Source: Glossina fuscipes (lineage: Eukaryota; Arthropoda; Insecta; Diptera; Glossinidae). From it: a stretch of DNA of 64,000 bases. Where the stretch lies: positions 24,906,727-24,970,726 of the forward strand of contig NW_023998415.1 of assembly GCF_014805625.2 (NCBI RefSeq), written 5' to 3'. The translations under genes were made by a program, and so were the position numbers. Shown piece after piece: positions 39,101 through 51,100 of the stretch. Every line of letters starts with the position of its first letter. Positions within the stretch are counted from its first letter, which is position 1. The notes under the pieces were generated by a model. That model had not been told where the DNA came from and ran no database searches. It saw only the letters and a list, made by a program, of their open reading frames with translations.

Positions 39101-42100
39101 TTAAATATCAAAAATGTCAACGGGCTTGAGCAATGATTTGTGAGGTATAACAAAAATAAATTTTAATTGTGGAACATTATACTTAGGTAAATCCGATTAG
39201 CAGTACATGGTATTACATAATGCAACTTTTCACATTCTGTCATCATAAAATATGCGAACATACACTTATTATCATATAGAAGCGTAGTCGTCATGAGAAC
39301 ATTTTGTAAACGTGGAAATGGAAAAAAAGAGACCTGTGTGGTAGAAAGCAATCATCGCGGTAAACTGAAATTTCATGAAATTTCATCGCCCACGAATTGC
39401 GTCTTGTAGATTGAACAAAAAAATCACTGCACGAAAGGACATAAGGGCGAACATGCTTAAATCGATTCAGAAATTGACTATGAATCCATATATGTATGAA
39501 TATACAAAAATATGAAGATGGATCTAACTCAAGCCTTTCTCACTGTTGCATATATGGACACACATACACGAACAACAAAGTAGGCACCACGTTTTGCACT
39601 GGCAATGTGAGCGAAGAGAACCCGTTCAAAGTGTGCAAAGGTCCCCCAGACAGGGTCAGAATGATGTACGAAAGATACTAGAAAGAAATAGCATGTCATA
39701 AAATCTAGACGGAAGAAGAGTAGCGCTACAGGCTAGCGCAAAGCGTGGCTAGACGTGGAAAGTCTACAACTGGTGGAACAAAAGACAGAAACAGTGCTAG
39801 TAAGAAGTCGAAAAAAAGTCGGAAGAATGCAATGAGGGTGGACGGGTTAATTTTAGTATGTAGGCGCCATAGGTGGCGAATCGTACATGCCGCTGGTAGG
39901 GGCCAGTAATATCTTTCATAGATTTCTAACGCCAGCTCGCATAACAAAAAAGTACACGCACACACACACATATAGTCATACCACCAGTGGTTGCCAAGTT
40001 TAAAGAAAGAAAGAATGCAAGGAAACCTAACCAATAGAGTTGAATATGCTAGATTTGCATTTGTATCACATTTCATTAAATGAATTCTTTTTTAAATCTA
40101 GGAGTACTTAATAATAAAAAAGCTACACATACATGCATTTATAGATGCAATTATTCTTAAGTGGAGGTGGTTTATATTTTGAAAGTCCAACCGCATACAC
40201 TCTCGCATTCATAAAAAGTTTTAGACAAAAGAATATTTTAATGGCCATAATATTTACAATGCCACACGGATTTGTGTGACTTTAGTTCGGTTTAAATAAC
40301 ATTTACACAGCCAAGAGACCATGTCTTTCGCAATACATAAACACACACAAACATTAAATTTTTCCCCTTTATTGCTCATGCGAACATATATGCATATACG
40401 TATACATATATGCATGCCAGCATGCACGCACACATATACACATACATATATGATCATATTAAAATGTTACTGTCAAGTTTTATTATTACATTTAATATTA
40501 GTGACTCTCTGCGTTTTGACTGCTGCTCTACCACCATACCATCATATATGCATGAACAATGGGAACGATATTGTATTTCTATTATAAAGAAAAACTAACT
40601 TGAAAGAATATATGTTCATATGTGTGTGCATGCGTGTGTGCGTCTATGTATTCGTATATACATTTTTGCTATACATAGTTAGTTATCATGTGCGGAAGTG
40701 AGAAACTGACTAATAGTTCATACACACAATGGTTGCCAATTTAGCTCGTCCCGTTCATTGCAGCTTTTCTTTGACTATCTAATCAAATGCCATAGTGTCC
40801 TTACTGAAGTTGAGACATTGAGACATTTGGTTTTTTTAGTTTTTCATGTTCGATTAATCTATGAACACAAAAAAAAAAAAAAAAGACAGAAAAAGTCTTC
40901 GAGAAGCTTTCGTTATTGCACTTAGCCTTTAAAGCTGTTTACAAAGAAGCCTGTAATGACGGATACAGTTCAGTTACAATTCACATTTCGCTTGTATTTA
41001 CGAAGAAGACACTAAAACACAAAGATTATAATATAAAATTTTTTAAATTTCAACATACAACTATCACTTCGATGGCGTAGGACGAATGCAAACTAGAGGA
41101 TTCTCTGCTACATGACTTCTTTGAAAAGATTTATTCTGGATGATGAGGCCTACTTGCATCTGTCTGAGTATAAGAATGAACATAACAAGCCCCATCTGAA
41201 ACTCCCGCAACAACCTTTGCATCGAGGGGCAGTGTTATGTACCGTCTGAGCTAGACTTCTTTCAGCCTCGAATTGATGCTACGACTTTGAATAGTATTTA
41301 TTTTGCAGACAGTGACACTAACCTTCTATACAATTCACGGTTCGCAAATTACTCTATTGCGTGAGAGATTTAAAACGTCATCTATTTTTGCAAGATCTCC
41401 ACGCTATTGACCGTTTTTAGTTTCTTTGAAGAAAAAAATTTCAGGCCAAAAGAAGTTGGTTCGCTTCCGTTAGGGGCTTTTTATGAGTCGTTTAAAATTG
41501 ATAGAATTTTTGTAACCAACGCCGGCGTATAAGGGGTATATTTATTTGATCAGCATCAAATTTCGAATCAATTTAAGCCTGTTCGTCTGTCCGTCTGTGT
41601 AATGTCTGTTGTTGTTGCAAATATTCTTCTGGTCGCAGAAATGATTTCGAAATTTCGTAAAAATATTGGAAATTCTTGCATGCAGGTTTGTACTGAAAAT
41701 GAGCCAAATCGGTCGAAAGGGACGTTCACAGTACTACGTAAGGTAAGTACAAAAGTACAGTGTCTTCCAAAAGAGATAAAAAATTGGTGTTTTATTCATT
41801 TCTTAGACGCTACGACAGATAAATTGCACAGTAATTTGAACGTACATTCTATGGGCTATACTGTGGTAAATAATCGGCCGCGCCTACTCAATGTTTTGAA
41901 GTGTCATAATTTCATTTCTTCTCGAAACTTTTATAACGCACAGAATAAAACGTCAAAAACACCGTAAAGTATACAAATTCTCGTCCAGCTTCCGTCCATC
42001 TGCGCAACTGGGTAGTACCTCTGGTAAACATTCTACCGTTCGCAAAAATGATACATCGTGGGATATATAAAATAATAGCATAGTTTGTGGGGTATCTGAA

Positions 42101-45100
42101 CCTTCTGGGCGTTGCAAATGTTTTGATCAAATGAATATACCCCTCGTCCGTCGGTGTTGTATATAAAACTAACTAACTAACCGTATACGCCTTTGGGTGA
42201 ATCTTAAATACTCAGTCCCTTAGTCTTAAATATTTTTTTAATTGAATCCCAAACAAAGCATTATAGATTCTTCCCCTACCGCCCAACATTACGACATACA
42301 CAATAGCGTTGTGCATGGATGATATATAGTAATGCTGCAACCGTAAAAAGAAAGGCAAATGATTTGGAAAATGTTTATTAAATCCTTAACTCAGAGCTCA
42401 GAGGGTTATATTAAATTCGTCTTCGCCTCAGCAAATGCTATATGTATATTAGCCTGCAATTTGTCATTGAAACTTGGATACCGTATGAAATATGAGTTAA
42501 TTTAACACTTTTTGTTCGTCCGGCCGTCCTGTTCATCTATCGTTTTTCTCCTAAATACATTCGAAAAGTCATAAAAATTTTATCTTCACTTATGAAATTT
42601 TGATTTACAGAACAAAAGAATTAAAAAAAATGCCTTAGCATCGTACAAATTCCACGCCGTCTTTAGGCTCTTAATACTATCTATCAAATTATAAGAAAAA
42701 AAAAAGAAGAAGATTACACGACAAATGCAAAGCATATATTTTAGGGATCCAAGTGCAAGTAGGTATCCTGATAGACACAGTAGATTTAAATTAGTCTCAA
42801 AGTCAGTACAAACGTTTTCAAGTTCTATCGAAAATTACTGCAAATAAAATCGCCTCCGTTCGATTATAAGCATACCGACAATCGATGAAAATCTATCATA
42901 TACAAATTCTGCGGAATAATGACTTTTACAAAACCATTTCGGGATCTGTGTGTAAGATTTCGCAGGAAACGAAATAAGGTCTTACTCCTATCGACAGGCT
43001 CGAGCAAATTTCACGAGTTGACATTTAGCAAGGAAACTTACTTTCTGGTAGATTTCCAACCTAGCTACACTGCCCTACTAGCGTCAAGTTTGAGATGTCA
43101 TGCTGATCAAAAAACTTGCAAATGTTAACTAATTACGCATTAGTAAAAGGATAAAATTAGCGTAACACCTTCCTGCGGTTAATTTAAAAAGTTTTCGCAT
43201 CAAATATCTAGGCAGAATTTTTTTTAGAAAAAGTGACAAAAACGCGGAAATTTCCGCACATTTCAGCTCGGTTTGTAAAGGTACTTTTTGTACTCTAAAA
43301 CGGACAAGCACAAGCCCTGGATATATGCTCTCAATGCATGCTCGTTTAAATCTTTCACATGTATGTGCGGATGTGTTTATATATGAGAGTGCGCCTGTGT
43401 TTGTGTATACATTTGTATGACCATGCTAACAAAATGTTAGGATAATAAATAAAAACCTTTTTGGTAAACGTTTACAACGAACATCATTTGCGCAGCAACG
43501 CATTCATTAGGAGTAGGGTAAGAACGGACGACGAAGCATTCCTTATTAAGTTAAATTGTCGTCACAAAGACACCAAAATATTTAATTCTTCATTTAAAAT
43601 AAATTTAATGATAATTGTCGTAACAAAGCAAAGAGCGTAACAACCGTCGACTTCGCTTAACTCGTTATAAAATATTTGAGCAGATTTTTGATCATGTCTG
43701 TGCATGTATATGGGTGCGTGCGTTTGCATGAATGCGTGTGCGTGACAAAGTTAAACATTTCTGATTGTTATACACACTTGCTCCATTCGGTGGTTTGCAC
43801 ATAATTTAATTTTCTTGATTTTGATTTGCTACCGTTGCCATTTGTTGTTTATGCTTATGTGTGTGTTATTGTGTATAAAACCTACAGAGAGTGCAGTGCA
43901 TTTCTTAATTAACTTAAACAAGTTGTTGCTGAATATTGTTGTTGATAAAACTCTATAATGAATAGAAAGACGTATATGCACACACCCACACATACATACA
44001 TTTATATGCATATATTTAATTATATTTTTATTTGCATTTCTAGTTATTTTACCTGAAACGTTTCTACGTTAGCGTTGCTAGGAATAATAAAATGGACGAA
44101 ATGTATAGTAAAGAAATAAAGTAAAAATGTCGTTAACTTTGAATGAAATATTGTTTTTAATTAGAATTTGAAGATTAAATTATTTTTGCTTGATGTCAAG
44201 TAAACAGAATGCAATCCACTAAAGGGAAAACAGTTTAGGCCACCGCAGTTTACATTTACTTTTCTCATTTCTCTATAAAAGATACGGAGATATATTAATT
44301 TTACTATTACGTCTGTAAATTCTAGAAAAACCCCTTAGAAGCTTCCCTTTCCTTTCTCGCGAACATCTCCATCCCTGAAGCTAAAATTTGCAAAACCACA
44401 CACTTTTACCACCTTTTTGTATACCCCACCGAAGGACCGATTGAATTGTAAACTCATTTTGCCCAATCGTTTGCAAAATCCTTGAGCAAATTTCAAAGAT
44501 CACCCACATATACCTATATGTGCTTAATCAGCATTAAATTGTAAACAAACCTAAGCATGTCCGTCAGTTTGTCTGTGATAAACATATCCGTCAACATAGT
44601 AGAACAACAAGTAGAACTGAGGGCGCCTCTGTTTTTAAAAAGGAAAAAAACTCGCTTTTACTCACATAATACAAACGACACAACGAAAGGATCTAATGCC
44701 GATCCTACGGTATTCCTATATACATGAAAAATGTAATCAGTTATACTTTGTTAGTTGATTTAAGGGAAAAGTCATAGTCATATAGAACACTCGGCCACTA
44801 CGGAAAAGATAATACTGCATAAGGGGAAAACATCATAAGCGAGAGTAGTTGACTGACCTTCAATTTTTCATTATCTGTCCAAGTTAGACTTACACTTAAT
44901 ACAAGATCGTATGTGAATGAGGCACAGTCGATTGATATGGTTTTTAGTCAAGCTGTGTTGCTCATGTGGAAACAATAATTCCAAATATTTCGGACAGTTA
45001 GTTGATCAAGTAGCCCTAGTTTGCTTATTACCCGTAAGTAGGTTCGTCGGTCTCTCTTAATTTTTTTTATGTTTCATTTACTACATTTACCTCTTCGCCG

Positions 45101-48100
45101 ATGATGTTTTACAATTTTTTGTGTGTGTGCGCCGTCGCTTGTGAAACGTTAAGCTGTTCAGCTGTTTTCATGGCAGACGCACCAACTCTCAAAGTCTGAG
45201 CGATCCTACAATTCATCGGTCGATCCCAGAAAAAAAGCGCATAAGCGTATCTAAAAGACTTGACCCGCATTGCGTTCATATTATTTTATCGATCTCCCTG
45301 AATATATGTTATATTTTTATAATTAGGCAGAGTAAAACTGCCTAACATAAGAAAGGTATTTTTATTGCCAGGCGGTATTTGGTGTTATGTATGCTGACAT
45401 TTCTCTCTATAATTTTCATCCAGGTAGCTTTATCTATTGTTTGTTGTGTCAGTGAAATTTCCGAAAAAGAAAAATGCAAACAGAAATTTCGTAAATTCAG
45501 TCTACAGTCATACCACGAAAATGGCAGAAAGTGTTTATGTACTTGAATGAAATACGCTTTCAATAAAGAAGAAATTTAATGTAAAAAAAATGACAAACGG
45601 TCAATAAATGTTTTTTCTCACCTCTCCGTTTTTAGGTAAAACTAGGAAAAGATGTTCAAAAATTCACACTCCTAGCCGTATGTAGCCGTATATTCATTCT
45701 TTTTAATGCAGAAATTAACGACAACTTCGCCTGTAAACAGGAACAAGAAAAACAAAAAAAAAAAAAAAAAAAAAAAACAATCGATCTTAAAGGATATATG
45801 ATCGAGATTAGTTTATGATGCAAAAAGAAAAACTTAATTAATGATTGCCTGCAATGATTCAAGAAAAACTGTTTGATTATAAATCACTTGGAAGTTTATT
45901 TAACGTAGAAAGTACTCCTAGCCTTCTTAAGCTTGATAGAAATAACAGGAAATGACATCAGTTTCGCTTAAGCATTCCAAATCCATTAAATATTCAAAAT
46001 ATTCATTAAAAATGATATATGCTTAAGCCATTGTCATTTATTAAAAAACGAATTAAATATAATTTGAGACAAGTGAAGAGAACTATGTTCGCCTTAAGAC
46101 GATTCATGGATACCCAGCCTCGTATGTTAAATATGATGTATGAAAACTCTTTCATTGCTCATCAATTGTAGGTGTGAGAACACTTTTGCACAACTATCTT
46201 ATCTAACTGTGATGTATAAATATTGGGCGATTCTCACTTCTATATCTATATCGGCACAGAATGGATAGAATGCCATATTAGAGATCTTATTATGTGAATT
46301 TTGTCTTTGCGCCCGTCTGCGTATTGGATAACGATGTTATGTGCACGCTTCCGGTTAGAGAACTGCAGCATGGCGTGCTCACCGCTTCACCGCATCACCT
46401 GATTTTCGAAGGCTATCTAAAAATTTTAGTAAAAATGGGCTTAGGCGGATTTAAAAGTTTCTGTGGAACGTTCATCTGAAAGCCAGCTAGAAGGTAAGCG
46501 TAGAAGTACCTAATCTTTTACGATTAGTGTGAACTTCCCCGTTAGCGCTAGTTCGCCTAATTTTAAAACTTACTTTGTAGTAATCCATTAGAAGTGATTT
46601 TTTTTTCTTCTTTGAACTTTGATCTTTTCAAAAACTAACGGAAGTAATAATATGAAAGGAGTTATTTTCATTTTCGAAAATACGTAATACATGCGTATTT
46701 GGAAAGTGTTTTTAACTTGTGAACAATGCGGTCAATATTTTCGGGAATATTGTAGCTACTACGCCTTTGAAAAATCTACAATTGTAAAAAAATTTTAAAT
46801 TTTTAAATATTTTAGAAGCAACACTGCTTTGATCGTTTAAACGGAATAAACTGCAGTTTCCGGTGTACTTTTGACACGGTCTAGGAAGCAGAAAAAAAAT
46901 AAAATAGAAAGCCATTGGAGAATTAAATAAAAATGAAGAGTAATATAAGAAAAGCGAAAAAAATAAAACAAGTAAGAAAATTATATTTGGCCGGGACCGA
47001 ATCTTTTATACCCGTCGCCGTTATTCTACCCATACTTAGCGATACTTGGAATTTGATGTTGATCAAGAAAATATATATTTTATAAACTCGCTGTGACTGC
47101 GGTCTGCGTTTTGCCAACGTTTGGACCAAGTCAATACACCTCTCATTCTTTAGTGATGGATATAAAAAAGAAAAAGTAACGAATATGAAAACGCTTTAAA
47201 ACCTCACCTTAAAACGCGTCTTGTATACCCTCGCTTCACTCGCGTTTTCTTAACTATGCTTGGCAGAGAGCTGGCAGGGAGCTTACGACTAAAACCGATA
47301 TCGTCATTTTTACGACCAGGAAGCCAGACAGATGGACGGATAGATGCTCTAGCTTAAGTGGGCTTAGAATTTGATGTTGATCAGGATACCCTATAGACTC
47401 ACTGCGACTATGATCTGCGTGTTGCAAACGTTTTCACAAAATGAATGTAACAGTCACTGATGGATCCAAAAAAGACAGAATAATAAATTTATTCGTCATA
47501 AAACGCCTCTTGTATACCATCGCTTCACTCGCGTTACCTTGGCAGAGAGCTGGCAGGGAGCTATTAGCGGAAGCGGATAAATTTTGGATTGTATCTCAAA
47601 GATGGTTCAATTCACAGGTATTTTCAAATTTGATATCTAAACTCCTTTAGAAAATTATTTGGAAATTTTTTTAATTTTCAACAGATCGCAAGAGCATCTG
47701 TAAAAGTAGATTTCGGGCATGAGAAATACGCCTTCCCTTTGGTAAGACGCGATTAAAAAATTTGTATAAAAATCTTATCAGATAGTAAGGTAAGCAGCAT
47801 TAAAAGCCAATAAACTGCTGCAGTTATAGGTTAAGTGTCGCAAACGAAATTTCAAAATTAATATACCCATGTCATGCTACGTTGAATATAATAATGAAAG
47901 CTGACAAAAAATAGATTGTCATCATGTCTGGCATGGAGCGTAAGCAATCAAATAACTCACTAACTAACAATTGCGGGGGGGGGGGCCCCCCCCTCGAGGA
48001 TGATTATATCGGACAGGATTGTGTACAGTTGAAGTAAATTTCGCGTTAAAACATTTTATCATAGTTTGTAATGCTCGTTCTACTGCTGCATTTAAATTTG

Positions 48101-51100
48101 CTTTAATCAAATTTTTGGCTGTGAAATAGTAAAAAGTAAACAAATATAAAACAAAAAAAAAAACATATGACGACAGATTTGACCAAATTTAAAAAGAAAA
48201 CCCGCCAAGAGATTAAGATGAAGAATTTAATTTTATAAAACATTCATATTTCTAGCATCCAGTACGCCTTCTCTTTCAACTTTAAGCATAAAACTTGCCT
48301 TAGATGCAAAGCATCTTTGAGCAAAGCAGGTGAGTGCAGTTTATTACTCCATTAAAATTTTATTGTAAAGTGTGACTTTTGACTAAGGAAGTCAAGTCGC
48401 GCTAGCTTTGCAAAGAAATTGTAAACATTTCTTGGCAAATAATAGGCAAGTAGTCAAGTACCAATTGGATCTAAACTTGTTATATCCTTAGCTAGTGCCG
48501 TCTTTCTTTATTTTATTATTTTCTTTTTTTTTTTTTATTTTGCGTTTTAAAAGCTCCTTGTTAGAAACAGGACGCGTTCGACGCACTATTTATAGAGAAA
48601 ATGTAGGGCCATTGTTAGGAAAAATGAGAGATGTATACTCACTTAAATTAAGATTAAGACGGAAAATGGACTGAAACCCGCCCAATGATAGGCTGACTTA
48701 AATCAGAGATACGAGCAACAAGCAAAGATTAATAGATTAACTGCAAGTTAATTAGCAAGTCAATGGTCGTGAGTTCGAATCTCAAGTGCGGTAGAGTTTT
48801 TAATAAAAGCCAAAAGCCTTAGATGCTAGTGCTTTTAAGAGTTTAGTCTTAGAATTTATTTCTTTGGCGAAATTAATAATAATAATAATAATGATAATAA
48901 TACTTTATGAAAACAGTTGGTTTCCTTCCGGAAGCCCAATCAAATGTGAGCCATGTGTCAGCCATTAAATAAGTTTTAGACGATGCAATGTCTGTCTGCG
49001 AATGCCTGGCCGAGAGACATCATCGTACTCGGCCATTAAAAGGATGTGGTGTGTGTGTGCGTGTATTGTCATTAGTGCATTCGCCTCAATTGATTGCAAG
49101 TCTGCTTATAATGGAAACTTGGTGAAGAGATTTGTGTTTTCGCGGATAACTAACATTTCACGTCGTTTAAGATTCTATGGCCGTGAAACGTGTCGAGCTG
49201 CCTGTCAATCAATGTCTCTGTCTCCCCTCATTCAAGTTTTTACGTCAAAAAAATAAAATAAAATGTTAATATAATAATCCATGAAGCTATCAAAAAAGTA
49301 ATAAATAAGTTCGTATCAATTTTTTGGCATAATAAACTCAATTCTCTTATTTGGAAGAAAGTTTTAAATCAGCAAAACTGAAATCGACGCAGTATTTAGT
49401 GATATCATAAGGACGCAACACGGTTCATCATTTTGCCCCCGAGACTTATTCAGGTATTTATTGTCACTATTGATATTATATTATGTGCTTACCTTGGACT
49501 TTTGGCCAAATTGTATAGAACGACTATCGTTGGTTGTGTATGTGTGCATTAGTTTGGCGCCATCCTCCCACGGTGGCTTGTTGTAAATACCATCGACATC
49601 CGACATAAGGATAAGCAAATCTGCTTGCACTTCGGCGGACAACATGGCAGACAAACTGTCGTTATCTTTGATGGGAATTCCCTGAAAAGAACCATCACAC
49701 AAACGGCTATAAAAGAAAAACACGTATATATCTGTTTATGAAGGTAAAGAGATTTTCTTCTCCGTTGAATTTAAAGGAGTTACAATCTCTCTGCGATGCG
49801 CATACAATCTAATAAGGTCGCTCTGCAAGCTTTTTTCTTCATTTTTTTTCTTCTTCTTAATATTATTACCTTTTTCGTTCCCGGTGGTATATCGTCATCT
49901 TTTAGAAACATTGGTGGCGAGACGGCATCGTTTGTATTTATAATTGGCACAATATTCAGACTAATTAACTCAGATAGTGTGGCGAACAAATTGGTACGCG
50001 TCTCTTCGTTATAGAAATCCGGCTTTGTTACCAACACCTAAACCGTAAACATGCAAACGTTAAATATAGCGTAAACCAGTAACATTATGCACTAATGAAT
50101 TGCGCTTAAGTTAAACAAAAAAAAAAAAAACAATTTTTTTTCTTCTTTACCTGAGCAATTTTCACACCATACTGCGCAAACATGGCATCGTACAGTGACA
50201 TAAGGCCCGATTGACCAACAGCAGCTGCTGCTCTTGGATCTAATAGAAAACTTTCCTCCTGTATGCAGTAAGAGAAATATTAAGGGTTTTTTTTTTTTTA
50301 CTTTTACTTGAAATTTCACGTTGAACATGCCTCTTTCGAGTGATCCTTAGGCGCGAGGGTCTCACGCATAGACAATGACATTAACAATTCTTGAGCTAAC
50401 TTTTGCTTACCAAAAGCAACAGCACCACTTGTAACCATCATAACCTCACGACCCTCCAAATGACACTCGGCAACCTAAGATCAATAATGTTTTATAAAAA
50501 TCGAAAATTTCAGAAATAAGAAATGAGAAGGTTTTGAACGATGGTTATATGGCATGCAAGAGAGCAAATGTAAATTTTATTTTCTAATTTCCACATGTGA
50601 TCAATAAGTTCATCAAGAAAACATTTTTTAATATTTTGCGAGATTAAGCTTGAGATTAAGCTAAGATAGAGAGAAAGTCTTTCATGATCCGTTATCGTTT
50701 AGATGACCAACAGAAGTCGATTTAAAGTGTAACACAACCTCCTCTCGTTTTAACCATTTCTCTAAACTTTGATAGCCATTGCTAGCAGAAAGAAGCATAG
50801 GCTCATAGGCTCTCTTTTATAATCCGTTATGACTACGTCATCAAATATCAAGCAAAATTGGAATTAATTAGTCAATATTGAAATTTGAGGGACTCCATTA
50901 AAGACTTTATTCGGTCTAGACGATCAGAAGAAAGTGTAGCTCGCTTCAAACATTAAAGAGCGAAATTTAGTTCACTATTGAAAGCATTGAAAAAGTTCTC
51001 GCTTATCGCGGAACTCTTTACAAGGTGAGTGGGAGGGTTACGCCTGGTTTCCAGTCAGAATGATGAGCATGTACACGAACTTCGCATCGATCGTCGAATC

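Larger units (their letters stand above)
38740..49492 (-). other. P5CS intron 6 (10.8 kb)
   Basis: Donor GTAAGC, acceptor GTTATAG. It holds an element with inverted termini (41.5-42.2 kb), repeat clusters (44.4-44.6 and 46.97-47.57 kb), poly-A (45752), the G11C8 tract (47.98 kb) and a SINE-like copy (48.7-48.9 kb). Open frames at 42919-43128 and 46294-46479 (plus) resemble nothing known. No nested gene identified. Confidence 0.85.

Noticed and set aside
41602..41967. 121-codon plus-strand frame as a nested gene in P5CS intron 6
   Set aside because: It lies inside an element with inverted termini and shares noncoding motifs with other repeat copies; no recognisable domain.
48772..48783. B-box as part of a functional tRNA gene
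   Set aside because: No cloverleaf could be drawn around it, and the LINE-like tail identifies a SINE-type repeat.
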